NCBI RefSeq assembly: GCF_010020825.1
Contig: NZ_JAACJE010000001.1
Coordinates: forward strand, 558,001 to 622,000
DNA: 64,000 nt
Reading direction: 5' to 3'
Origin: Acidovorax sp. 210-6
GTDB lineage: Bacteria > Pseudomonadota > Gammaproteobacteria > Burkholderiales > Burkholderiaceae_C
Within the stretch, counting starts at the first letter, position 1. Each line of letters opens with the position of its first letter. The notes beneath the pieces were generated by a model that worked only from the letters and a program-made list of their open reading frames with translations, was not told the DNA's origin and ran no database searches. A program made the translations under genes and the position numbers. Shown piece after piece: positions 25,862 through 34,803 of this stretch.

Positions 25862-26623
25862 ATGGATGTCAAAAATACCATTGCCTTCGTAACAGGAGCT
25901 GCTTCAGGCCTGGGGCTCGCCACTTGCAAGGCATTGCTTGCGGCCGGAGCGCGGGTCATGGCCGTTGATCTGGACGAAGAGCGCCTTGCGAGCGAGGTGC
26001 TGCCAATGGGCGAGCGCGTGCGTATCCAGAAAGTTGATGTTTCGGACGAGGCCAGTGTGAAGGCGGGCGTAGATGCGGCAGTGGCTGAGTTTGGTGCGCT
26101 GCATGTGGCGGTAAATTGCGCGGGAATTCTGGGTCCCTGCAAGACGCTTTCAAAGGGCGAGTTATTCCCGATGGATCTTTGGAATCGGGTGATCGCCATC
26201 AACCTGACCGGGACCTTTAACGTGGTGCGCTATGCGTCATTGGCTATGTCACAGAACGAGCCCAATGCAGACGGCGAACGCGGGGTCATCGTGAATACAT
26301 CATCCGGTGCTGCGTGGCAAGGCCAGATGGGCCAGGCCGCCTATAGCGCCAGTAAAGCGGCTGTCATTGGTATGACGCTTCCGGTGGCGCGGGATCTTGC
26401 GCAACACGGCATCCGTGTGGTGGCCGTGGCGCCTGGTCTCTTTGAGACCGCCATGTCTGCAGGCATGCCAACCAAGGTGTCGCAAAACATTATTGACAAC
26501 GTCATCCTTTTTCCGCATCGCATGGGGCAGGCACAAGAGTTCGGTGGACTGGTTCGGCACATTGTGGAAAACGCCTACTTGAATGCCACCACGATCAGCC
26601 TGGATGCGGGTGTCCGTTGTTAG
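25862..26623 (+). CDS. SDR, 3-hydroxyacyl-CoA dehydrogenase type 2 (HSD10-like)
   Basis: This 253-aa short-chain dehydrogenase has nucleotide motif TGAASGLG (11-18), NCAG (85-88) and a catalytic set with S147/S148, Y161 and K165 in [10 protein letters not shown]. The context [20 protein letters not shown] and [14 protein letters not shown] is the HSD17B10 (type 2 3-hydroxyacyl-CoA dehydrogenase) pattern. It would oxidise 3-hydroxyacyl-CoA to the ketoacyl-CoA cleaved by the thiolase just upstream, 33 bp away. Confidence 0.9.
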   Translation: MDVKNTIAFVTGAASGLGLATCKALLAAGARVMAVDLDEERLASEVLPMGERVRIQKVDVSDEASVKAGVDAAVAEFGALHVAVNCAGILGPCKTLSKGELFPMDLWNRVIAINLTGTFNVVRYASLAMSQNEPNADGERGVIVNTSSGAAWQGQMGQAAYSASKAAVIGMTLPVARDLAQHGIRVVAVAPGLFETAMSAGMPTKVSQNIIDNVILFPHRMGQAQEFGGLVRHIVENAYLNATTISLDAGVRC

Positions 26624-26735
26624 TCGTGGTTCATTGATCGCTGCGAGCATTCCCGCAAAAGGATGCGTAGACCCTGCAAAGGTCTTATGAAGGAAATTCG
26701 ATGGACAAAGCCAAGAATTCAGAGTGGAGGTGCCA

Positions 26736-27533
26736 ATGAATGCAGCCATTCAATGCCAGCGGGACGGCGTGGTGCTGACAGCCCAGAATCTGTTGCTGCA
26801 GTTCGGTGGAGTTGTGGCGCTGAATGATGTTTCGATTGATGTGCGCAAGGACGAGCTGCTGGCGATCATCGGGCCGAACGGAGCGGGAAAGTCTTCTCTG
26901 ATGAACTGCCTGAGCGGGTTCTACCGCCCCAAGAAAGGCGAGATATCCCTGGCCGGGCGCAACGTGCGAGACATGGCGGTTCACGACGTGGCGGCACAAG
27001 GTCTGGCGCGCACCTTTCAAGGCACGCACATTTTTTCGGGCATGACCGTTATCGAGAACCTGATGGTGGGGCGCCACATGCACATGCGGGCCAATCTCGT
27101 GCAGTCGTTTTTCTATTTCGGACCGGCAAAACGCGAAGAAGTTTCGCATCGGGAGGTAGTGGAAGAAATCATTGAATTTCTGGAAATTGAATCCATCCGG
27201 CATGTGCCGGTGGGCAGTCTCGGTTATGGGCTTCGCAAACGCGTGGACTTGGGGCGCGCACTGGCCCAAGACCCGAAGATTCTGCTAATGGATGAGCCTA
27301 TGGCCGGTATGAATACGGAAGAGAAGGAAGACCTGGCACGTTTCATTCTGGATGTGCGCGAAGCAAAGCGCATTCCTATTGTTTTGGTGGAGCACGACAT
27401 GGGTGTGGTGATGGACCTGGCTGACCGCATCGCAGTGCTGGACTTTGGACGCAAGATCGCCGATGGAACGCCCAAGGAAATCCAGGCTAATCCCGCTGTG
27501 CTTAAAGCCTATCTTGGAGAGGGCGTCCAATGA
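26736..27533 (+). CDS. livG: Liv-type ABC transporter ATP-binding protein (LivG)
   Basis: 265 aa from ATG 26736, behind GTGGAGGTG. Walker A is GPNGAGKSS, and Walker B is ILLMDEPMAGMN. The signature region is degenerate (GSLGYGLRKRVDLGRAL instead of LSGGQ), as in some carboxylate-importer LivG proteins. The C-terminal ADGTPKEIQANPAVLKAYLGE is the LivG tail. With LivF it powers uptake through LivHM. It overlaps the next gene by 4 bp, so it is in one operon with the ligase. Confidence 0.9.
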   Translation: MNAAIQCQRDGVVLTAQNLLLQFGGVVALNDVSIDVRKDELLAIIGPNGAGKSSLMNCLSGFYRPKKGEISLAGRNVRDMAVHDVAAQGLARTFQGTHIFSGMTVIENLMVGRHMHMRANLVQSFFYFGPAKREEVSHREVVEEIIEFLEIESIRHVPVGSLGYGLRKRVDLGRALAQDPKILLMDEPMAGMNTEEKEDLARFILDVREAKRIPIVLVEHDMGVVMDLADRIAVLDFGRKIADGTPKEIQANPAVLKAYLGEGVQ

Positions 27534-29497
27534 AACTCGAAATCGCGACCCTTCCCCAGTTGCTGCGCAAGCATGCGCATGCCAATCCCAACCGTCTTTC
27601 CCAGCGCCATAAGCAGCGCGGCATTTGGCGGGAGTACAGTTTTGCGGATGTGCAGCGCAACGTTCTAGAGCTTGCGCTGGGCATGCACCAAGCGGGCGTC
27701 AAAGCGGGCGAGACCATTGCCATCATTGGTGAGAATGAGCCGCAACATTATTGGGCCGAGTACGCCGCGCATGCACTGGGATGCAAAGTTGTATCCATGT
27801 ACCCGGACCTCACTTCGGAGGAGGTGGCTTATCTTCTGGACGACAGCGAAGCAGTCATCTTGTTCGCGCAGGACCAAGAGCAGGTTGACAAGGGCCTGGA
27901 TGTCCGGAACAAGACGTTGAAGATGCGCCACATTGTGTATTGGGACGAAACGGGGATGTGGTCGTATAAAGACCCCATCCTGCATACCTTCGATGGCATG
28001 CAGCGGCAAGGGCGTGAAATCAATCAACGTAACGGAAAGCTGTACGACGCGCTAGTGGACGCGGGAGCCCCCGATGACATAGCGGTTCTTTCTTACACTT
28101 CCGGCACGACGGGGCAGCCCAAGGGCGTCATCCTCACGCATCGTTTCTTGATCGACAACGCCCAACGCTTGATCGATTCCATGGATGTGAAGCCGGGTAT
28201 GGAATACCTGAGTTACATCGCGCCATCTTGGGCCACTGAACAAATATATGGCATCACCATGGGGTTGGGATTGCCCATGGTAGTGAACTTCCCTGAGGGC
28301 CCGGAGCAGGTGTTGTCCAACATTCGGGAATTGGCGGTGGAAGGCATGACATTTGCTCCGCGCCAGTGGGAAAGCATGGCGTCCTCTGTGCAGGCGCACA
28401 TGCTCGACGCAGGACCCATTCGACGAGGTGTCTACGAGTGGGGCATGAAGATCGGTCACACCGTTAATGTGGGGCGCTTGGATGGAAAACCCGTTGGCCT
28501 GCTGGACCGGTTGCTGTTTCCTATCGCCAATGCACTGGTTCTTCGGCCGTTGCGAGATTTGCTCGGCCTGACCCGGCTGCGTTGTGCCAGCTGCGGTGGT
28601 GCCACCATGGCACCGGATGTGTTTCGCATGTTCCATGCCATGGGTATACCGCTGCGCAACATCTATGGCTCCACCGAAACCGGGTTGCTGACATGCCACC
28701 AGGGTGACCGATTTGATCTGGAGACCGTAGGGCACTGGATGAAGGCGCATCCAGAGGCGGGCCCACCATTGGAATGGCGCTTGAGTGCGGACGGCGAACT
28801 TCAGATTCGTGGCGGAAGCCCGTTTCTGGGCTACTACCGCAGGGAGGGCTCCGTAGAGTCCAAGGTGAAAGATGGCTGGTTCTACACGGGCGATGCCGTA
28901 ACGAAAACGGAGCTAGGCGAGCTCGTGTTCCTGGAGCGGTTGTCGGACCTGAAGCGCTTGCGCATCGGCGAAACCTTCCCGCCGCAGTTTGTCGAGACAC
29001 GCCTTCGGTTCAGTCCCTTCATCAAGGACATCATGACGGTGGGAGACGAGACTAGGGACTTCGTGGCCGCTCTCATCAATATCGACATGGCTGTTCTGTC
29101 GCGGTGGGCAGAAGACAAGCGGATCGGATTTTCAACTTTCACCGATCTGTCACAGCGGCCAGAGATCGCCGAGTTGATCGGCCAGGAAATTGCCCGTGTG
29201 AACCAGTTTTTGCCGGCGCATGCGCGAGTCAAGCGATTCGCTAATTTTCCGAAAGAGCTTGATCCGGACGAGGGCGAGCTAACACGTTCGAGAAAGCTGC
29301 GGCGCGAATTCCTGGAGGTGCGATACGCCACGCTGATCACCGGTTTATATGACGGCTCGCACGCCGTGCGTATCGATATTCCTGTGACCTATCAAGACGG
29401 TCGGCGCGGCAATTTCGAGGCACTGGTGTCCATCCATGACACGGATGCCGCAGGGTCAGACCACCTGGGCGTAGCCCGAAGCAGAGGACGGAAATGA
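27530..29497 (+). CDS. Long-chain-type acyl-CoA ligase (AMP-binding)
   Basis: A 655-aa adenylate-forming ligase. The P-loop is SYTSGTTGQPKGVILTH (residues ~187-203), with NIYGSTETGLLTCHQGD (acyl-site), GWFYTGDAV and DLKRLRIGETFPPQFVE (the linker where fatty-acyl ligases carry LK..GE). This is the FadD15/long-chain ACS branch. It is embedded between livG and livH with 4-bp overlaps on both sides, an arrangement typical of beta-proteobacterial operons in which a Liv importer takes up a carboxylic acid and the ligase activates it on entry. The substrate is unknown. Confidence 0.9.
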   Translation: MKLEIATLPQLLRKHAHANPNRLSQRHKQRGIWREYSFADVQRNVLELALGMHQAGVKAGETIAIIGENEPQHYWAEYAAHALGCKVVSMYPDLTSEEVAYLLDDSEAVILFAQDQEQVDKGLDVRNKTLKMRHIVYWDETGMWSYKDPILHTFDGMQRQGREINQRNGKLYDALVDAGAPDDIAVLSYTSGTTGQPKGVILTHRFLIDNAQRLIDSMDVKPGMEYLSYIAPSWATEQIYGITMGLGLPMVVNFPEGPEQVLSNIRELAVEGMTFAPRQWESMASSVQAHMLDAGPIRRGVYEWGMKIGHTVNVGRLDGKPVGLLDRLLFPIANALVLRPLRDLLGLTRLRCASCGGATMAPDVFRMFHAMGIPLRNIYGSTETGLLTCHQGDRFDLETVGHWMKAHPEAGPPLEWRLSADGELQIRGGSPFLGYYRREGSVESKVKDGWFYTGDAVTKTELGELVFLERLSDLKRLRIGETFPPQFVETRLRFSPFIKDIMTVGDETRDFVAALINIDMAVLSRWAEDKRIGFSTFTDLSQRPEIAELIGQEIARVNQFLPAHARVKRFANFPKELDPDEGELTRSRKLRREFLEVRYATLITGLYDGSHAVRIDIPVTYQDGRRGNFEALVSIHDTDAAGSDHLGVARSRGRK

Positions 29498-30378
29498 TCG
29501 ATTTTTTAAATTACTCGATAAACGGTGCGCTGTCAGGGCTTCTGTATGCGTTGATCGCCATGGGGTTCGTCGTGATCTATCGCGCGTCAAAGGTGTTCAA
29601 CTTTGCACAAGGTGAGTTGGTGGTTTTTGGCGGCTACATGGTGTGGTGGACCATTATTCAGATGAGTCTACCGCTTTGGGTCGGATTGCCCGTGGCATTC
29701 GTTAGTGCTGCAATTTTTGGTTTCATGATTGAGCGGATATTTTTTGCCCGTCTGGTCGGGGAATCCGTCTTCTCGATGGTCATGGTGACGATCGGTCTCT
29801 TGATTTTGATCCGAGGCGTTGTGTTGGTGCTTTTTGGCCCACAGGTGCGTGCTTTTCCGGTCATCTTTCCTCTGGATCCGATCATCGTTGGTGATCTCAT
29901 CGTCTCCCGTTCGATGCTCTACGGCGGAATCATGACCATCTTCATCGGCGTTGGCCTCTCCTGGTTTTTCAACCGAACAAGGGCTGGCTTGACCATGACG
30001 GCCGTGGCGGAAGATCACCAGGTGGCTATGTCCATGGGCATCTCGGTGCAGCGTTCCATTGCGTTTGCGTGGGTGCTGGGATCCGTGCTTTCCACACTGG
30101 GGGCGATAGTGCATTTGAGTGGCCGCTCCATCAACATGATGAGCTCCGACATCGGCTTGGCTGCTTTGCCGGTGGCCTTGCTGGCTGGGTTGGAGTCCCT
30201 CGCAGGGTTGCTAATCGCCGGTGTTTTGGTGGGTGTGATTCAGGGTTTGGCTTCGGCCTATCTCGATCCCCTGGTGGGGGGAGCGCTGGGCTCTGTCTTT
30301 CCTTTCATCATCATGCTGGTGGTGTTGTTAATTCGTCCCACCGGCATGTTCGGGTGGAAAACCATTGAGAGGGTATGA
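29494..30378 (+). CDS. livH: Liv-type ABC transporter permease (LivH)
   Basis: This 294-aa membrane protein shows about eight hydrophobic segments. It starts INGALSGLLYALIAMGFVVI and carries FNFAQGELVVFGGYM, the LivH signature, plus the cytoplasmic EAA-like loop around TAVAEDHQVAMSMGISV. It pairs with LivM to form the channel. It overlaps the ligase stop and the livM start by 4 bp each. Confidence 0.92.
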   Translation: MIDFLNYSINGALSGLLYALIAMGFVVIYRASKVFNFAQGELVVFGGYMVWWTIIQMSLPLWVGLPVAFVSAAIFGFMIERIFFARLVGESVFSMVMVTIGLLILIRGVVLVLFGPQVRAFPVIFPLDPIIVGDLIVSRSMLYGGIMTIFIGVGLSWFFNRTRAGLTMTAVAEDHQVAMSMGISVQRSIAFAWVLGSVLSTLGAIVHLSGRSINMMSSDIGLAALPVALLAGLESLAGLLIAGVLVGVIQGLASAYLDPLVGGALGSVFPFIIMLVVLLIRPTGMFGWKTIERV

Positions 30379-31433
30379 GCATGGATCCCGCAGGTGTATT
30401 CGCGACTTCTTTCGCCAAAGACCAAGCATTAATTCGCACGCGCAGCCAGGCGGTGGTATTGGGCTTGTTTGTTATCGCGCTGTTTGCGCTGCCCCTGATC
30501 AGCGAGGTCCGCTGGGTGGCGATCATGACCTCTATGCTGATTACTGCAGTGGTGGTCATGGGGCTGCAGATCAATACTGGTCTAGCGGGCCAGATCAATT
30601 TGGGCCAAGCTGCGTTCATGGGGGTTGGTGCGTATGCAACAGCGCTCCTCGCGACGAAAGGGCACCTGCCCTTCTGGCTGGCTTTGCCCGTCGGCGGGCT
30701 GTGCGCGGCGCTTTTTGGGCTGGTGTTTGGATTAACCGCAATGCGCATAAAGGGTTTTTACCTTGCCTTGACCACGATTGCTGCGCAGATCTTGTTCCAC
30801 TTCTTTGTGCTCAACCTGCCTGCCAAGTGGCTGGGGGGATCAAACGGCATCACTCTGGAACCAGCACAGTTCCTTGGTTTCGTTTTCAATACCGATACCC
30901 GCATTTACTACCTGTGTCTGGTAGTGGCCTTCATCATGATTGCGGGCGCTTACGGCGTCGCACGCAGCCGACATGGTCGAATATTTGCAGCAGTGCGTGA
31001 TGACGACGTGGCCTCAGGAATGATGGGCATCAATGTCGTGCGCGCCAAGGTACTTGCCTTCTTGCTGGGTGCGTTTTACGCGGGCATAGGTGGAGGGCTC
31101 TGGGCTTACTACGTCAGGTTCGTGGCGATTGATCAGTTCACCCTGATCCACTCGATATGGTTTATCGCAATGATTATTGTGGGTGGCATGGGGTCGGTGA
31201 CAGGCGCGCTGATCGGCGTGTTTGTTATCCGTACGGCCCAGGAGACGATCACCATCGTGGGCCCTTCACTGGTCGAGAACTTTTCCTTTCTGGGTGGAGA
31301 CGTTGTTTTCGCAGTGATGAATATTTTCCTGGGTGGAGTCATCGCGGCCTTTCTCATCTTTGAGCCACGCGGTCTGATGCACCGGTGGAACATCGTCAAG
31401 CGGTCTTATCGCATGTGGCCCTACCCATATTGA
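30375..31433 (+). CDS. livM: Liv-type ABC transporter permease (LivM)
   Basis: A 352-aa membrane protein with about ten hydrophobic segments. Family markers are LQINTGLAGQINLGQAAFMGVGAYA near the N-terminus and GRIFAAVRDDDVASGMMGINV (EAA-like loop), then KVLAFLLGAFYAGIGGGLWA. The overlap with livH is 4 bp. The gap of 84 bp to the binding-protein gene has no clear terminator. Confidence 0.92.
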   Translation: MSMDPAGVFATSFAKDQALIRTRSQAVVLGLFVIALFALPLISEVRWVAIMTSMLITAVVVMGLQINTGLAGQINLGQAAFMGVGAYATALLATKGHLPFWLALPVGGLCAALFGLVFGLTAMRIKGFYLALTTIAAQILFHFFVLNLPAKWLGGSNGITLEPAQFLGFVFNTDTRIYYLCLVVAFIMIAGAYGVARSRHGRIFAAVRDDDVASGMMGINVVRAKVLAFLLGAFYAGIGGGLWAYYVRFVAIDQFTLIHSIWFIAMIIVGGMGSVTGALIGVFVIRTAQETITIVGPSLVENFSFLGGDVVFAVMNIFLGGVIAAFLIFEPRGLMHRWNIVKRSYRMWPYPY

Positions 31434-31517
31434 CCGCAATCCTGTTTTCTGCAGCCACCTTAGGCGCTGGGAAGGGCTGCTCCAAAGCAAAGCGCCACTA
31501 CAAAAGGAGACTTTTTT

Positions 31518-32768
31518 ATGAAAACGAATCGAGCAAAGTTGTCGGCAATGGTCAAACTGAGGCAACACGGCGCTTTGCTGGCGTCAGCCTTGTGCCTTGG
31601 CGGCATGGCACAAGCTCAGACTACTTACAACGTGGCTGGCCTGGCTGACTTCACCGGACCTTTCGCAGACATCATGAAAGACATGACGGGATGCCGCCGT
31701 GCGGTACTCGAGTGGTGGAGCGAAGAGGTCGGTAAGGCGCAGGGCGTGGCATTGCGAATCAAGGATTTCGACACCCGCTATGACGTTGCCCAAGTGGCCA
31801 GCCTCTGGCCAGGCATCAAGTCCGAACTCAACCCGGTGGCTGTTCTGGGTGTGGGCGGTGCAGATACCAATGCGCTGCAGCAGCGCTTGCCTAGTGACAA
31901 GGTGCCTCTTGTCCAGTCGACAGCAGGATATGGATTCGCTTGGAAGGGTGATAACTGGGTGTTCAATGCCCGTGCCACTTACCCGCACGAAGCGGCTGCG
32001 TTTTATGTGTGGATGCAGAAGAAGTCGGGTTCGCTTGCTCCTCTCAAGGTGGGGGTGATTTCATCGGAAGTATCGCCGGCCTACGTGGACATCCACAAAG
32101 GTGTAGAGAAGTTCGCTAGGGACAATCCGAAGATCATTGAAGTCGTTGAAACGATTTATACCGAAGCACAGCCGACCGACCTGACCCAGCAGGTCAGCCG
32201 CCTGGTCCGCAAGGGGGCCACGGTACTGCAGGTGTTCAACAATACAGCATCGGTAGTGGCGACACGGCGCGCCCTGCAAAGCCTTGGGAAAACCAATATT
32301 CCGATAGTGGTTAGCGCACACAACGGCTTGCTTTCGTCAGGGAAAGCGCTGGGTGACCTGAGCCAAATGGATGGAAACTATGAGGTTTATGGCATGGCCA
32401 TGGCCGCCGAAGGCGCAACACCGGCACGGGATTTTTTCGAGAAACTGCGCAGCCAGTACAAGTTGCAAGCAGCCTATAACTCCGCCTGCATTATGGGAAT
32501 GAGCCAAGCGATGTTGACGGTTCGTGCCGTTGAGAACGTTGTCAAGGTCAAAGGTGCTGGCGGTGTGACGGGCGAAGAGGTTCGCGCTGCACTGGTGTCC
32601 ACCCCCATGCCTACTGAACGCAGTTTTGGCTTGTTGCCCAATATCAAGTTCAACAATGATGCGCCGTTCCCGACCTCGGGCACAGCCGTCAACATCGGCA
32701 CCGTCGAAAAGGGAAAGTACAAACTTCTCGAGCAGAACGTTCCGGTTCCTGTGTTGAGCAAGTGGTAA
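31518..32768 (+). CDS. Periplasmic substrate-binding protein of the Liv-type importer
   Basis: A 416-aa protein with a clear signal peptide: basic start, hydrophobic GALLASALCLGGMAQAQ with cleavage expected after AQA (~34). The mature part begins NVAGLADFTGPFADIMKDM and follows the type I periplasmic binding fold of LivK-like proteins. AAAAGGAGA precedes the ATG. Binding proteins of this subfamily usually take aromatic or aliphatic carboxylates rather than branched-chain amino acids; the ligand is not readable from the sequence. A strong hairpin follows the stop. Confidence 0.9.
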   Translation: MKTNRAKLSAMVKLRQHGALLASALCLGGMAQAQTTYNVAGLADFTGPFADIMKDMTGCRRAVLEWWSEEVGKAQGVALRIKDFDTRYDVAQVASLWPGIKSELNPVAVLGVGGADTNALQQRLPSDKVPLVQSTAGYGFAWKGDNWVFNARATYPHEAAAFYVWMQKKSGSLAPLKVGVISSEVSPAYVDIHKGVEKFARDNPKIIEVVETIYTEAQPTDLTQQVSRLVRKGATVLQVFNNTASVVATRRALQSLGKTNIPIVVSAHNGLLSSGKALGDLSQMDGNYEVYGMAMAAEGATPARDFFEKLRSQYKLQAAYNSACIMGMSQAMLTVRAVENVVKVKGAGGVTGEEVRAALVSTPMPTERSFGLLPNIKFNNDAPFPTSGTAVNIGTVEKGKYKLLEQNVPVPVLSKW

Positions 32769-32777
32769 ATGCAAATC

Positions 32778-32809
32778 GGCCTGGGTCTCGGGCTACCGAG
32801 ACCCAGGCC
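32778..32809 (+). promoter_or_regulatory. 14-bp stem-loop between binding-protein and livF genes
   Basis: GGCCTGGGTCTCGG (32778-32791), loop GCTA, and the exact complement (32796-32809). No T-run follows, so it is more likely an mRNA 3'-stabilising or attenuating hairpin, as at other operons where the binding protein must be made in excess of the transporter subunits. Confidence 0.65.
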
Positions 32810-32828
32810 ACATCATCTGGAGCTACCC

Positions 32829-33617
32829 GTGCTTGAACTGAACAACGTTGAAGTCCTCTACAGCGACGTCATTCTTGCTGTCAAAGGCATTACCGCCAAA
32901 GTCCCCGCTGGACAGTGCGTGACGTTGCTGGGCGCCAATGGCGCTGGCAAGAGCACCACGCTCAAGGCCATCTCCAACCTGATCAAGACAGAGGATGGTC
33001 GTGTTACGGCGGGGAGTATTCAATTTGATGGTGCGGACATCACCGGTGCCAACCCCGTCGATGTCGTTCGCAAGGGGTTGGTACATGTCATGGAAGGGCG
33101 CAAGGTTCTCCGCCACATGACAGTGGAGCAGAACCTGGTGGTGGGTGGTCATATGGGCAGCGCTGGCGACGCCAAGGAAATGCTGGATGAGGTGTATAGC
33201 CGCATCAAGCGTCTGAAAGCCTTGCGTACTCGCACAGCAGGTTACCTGTCGGGCGGCGAGCAGCAATTGCTGGTAATTGGACGGGCCCTGATGGCCAAGC
33301 CAAAGCTGGTGATGATCGACGAGCCTTCGCTCGGCCTGGCTCCGCTGATGGTCGATGAGGTCTATGGCTTGCTGAATGACCTCAAGACCAGCGGTCTGAC
33401 TCTGCTGATCGTGGAGCAAAACACCCGCGTCGCTCTGGACTTGGCCGACTACGGCTATGTGATGGAGAGCGGACGGATCGTGTTAGAGGGCCCCTCCAGC
33501 AGCTTAAAGACCAACGAGGACGTACGAGAGTTCTACCTCGGTCTGACGGTCGATGGGGAGCGCAAGAGCTTCCGCGATATGAAACATTACCGCCGCCGCA
33601 AGCGCTGGCTGGGTTGA
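32829..33617 (+). CDS. livF: Liv-type ABC transporter ATP-binding protein (LivF)
   Basis: 262 aa from GTG 32829, chosen because GGAG precedes it and because the ATG at 32769 would translate the hairpin. Walker A is LLGANGAGKSTT, the signature is YLSGGEQQLLVIGRAL and Walker B is KLVMIDEPSLGLAP. LIVEQNTRVALDLADYGYVMESG is typical LivF. The short tail ERKSFRDMKHYRRRKRWLG is characteristic of the version found in ligase-linked importers. Confidence 0.9.
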   Translation: MLELNNVEVLYSDVILAVKGITAKVPAGQCVTLLGANGAGKSTTLKAISNLIKTEDGRVTAGSIQFDGADITGANPVDVVRKGLVHVMEGRKVLRHMTVEQNLVVGGHMGSAGDAKEMLDEVYSRIKRLKALRTRTAGYLSGGEQQLLVIGRALMAKPKLVMIDEPSLGLAPLMVDEVYGLLNDLKTSGLTLLIVEQNTRVALDLADYGYVMESGRIVLEGPSSSLKTNEDVREFYLGLTVDGERKSFRDMKHYRRRKRWLG

Positions 33618-33660
33618 CCGCAATGGGTCAGCCGTTTTCCAAGTTTTCAAGGATGAGTTT

Positions 33661-34803
33661 ATGAGCATCGTTTCCAATGCATTGCTGAGCGAACAAGAAG
33701 TCATTATTCGGGAGTCTGCCCGGCGTGTCGCGACTGAAGTGGTGGGTAGCACGGCTGCCGAACGTGACCGCACGGAGGCTTGGCCACACGACGAAATCAA
33801 GGCAGTTGCCGACGTAGGCTTCATGGGCATGCTCGCCCCGCAAGCCCACGGCGGCTCCGGGCTTTCTTTTGTGGAGTATTGCCTAGCTATTGAAGAATTC
33901 GCAGCGGCCGATGGTGGCTTCGCCACCATGATGCACGTCCACAACTCAGCTGCGCACGTGTTACGTAGTTTTGGAACCGAAGAGCAGATGGCGCGCTATC
34001 TGCCCGATCTGGCCAGTGGCAAGCGCATTGGTGCCTTTTTATTGTCAGAGCCCCATGCAGGTTCGGATACCGCTGCCATCCGGACCACGGCTAAGCGGGA
34101 TGGTGACGTTTATGTGATTAATGGCAGCAAACAATGGATTTCCAACGGCAGTGAAGCGGGCTTTGCGCTCGTCGTGGCAGCAACTGCAGAACCAGGTGCC
34201 CGTCACCGCTTCAGCCTGTTCATCGCGGACCCCGAAGATCCAGGCTATCAATGCTTGCGCATCGAAAGAAAGCTGGGCCAGCACACGGCCCACACGGCTC
34301 AGATTCAGCTGGACAACATGCGTGTTCCAGTTCAGAACATGATCGGCGAGGAAGGGCGTGGGTATGGCAAAGCACTATCGCTGCTGTCCGATGGGCGCAT
34401 CGCAATTGCTGCGCTGGCCATCGGCATTGCCCGTGCGGCGTTGGAGGCGGCCATCCGCTACGCCAATGAGCGCGAGGCCTATGGCAAGCCACTCACCAAA
34501 CTGCAGGCCATTAGCTTTGATTTGGCGGAAATGGCCATGCAGGTCGAGGTGGCGCACCAGTACATGCTGTATGCAGCTCGTCTTACGGATGCGGGCCTGC
34601 CAACCAGTAAGGAGGCCTCCGTTGCTAAACTCTATGCTAGTGAAATGGCCGAAAAGGTTTGTTCTGCGGCGCTGCAAGTGCATGGTGGCTACGGGTATGT
34701 CAACGACTTCCCGGTCGAGCGCTATTATCGCGATGTGCGCGTTACAAAGATCTACGAAGGCACTAGCAGGCTGCTGAAATACCCCTTTCGTCGCTCCCCG
34801 TGA
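33661..34803 (+). pseudogene. Acyl-CoA dehydrogenase, 3' end cut off by an insertion sequence
   Basis: The frame encodes an acyl-CoA dehydrogenase up to residue 369 and then 11 foreign residues from the IS end. Family marks: FLLSEPHAGSDTAAIRTTA, WISNGSEAGFALVVA, ALEAAIRYANEREAYGKPL, LQVHGGYGYVNDFPVERYYRD and KIYEGTS with the catalytic-base Glu at 366. The gene would have made 383 residues ending HIQKLIIARSILAG; that sequence is found intact on the far side of the IS (36088-36133). Loss of the last helix, which packs at the tetramer interface near the FAD, probably inactivates or destabilises it, but the active-site residues remain. It was the beta-oxidation entry enzyme of this operon. Confidence 0.88.

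Noticed and set aside
32769..32828. ATG 32769 as the livF start
   Set aside because: It would translate through the 14-bp hairpin into a low-complexity leader; GTG 32829 has a ribosome-binding site and matches the family start.
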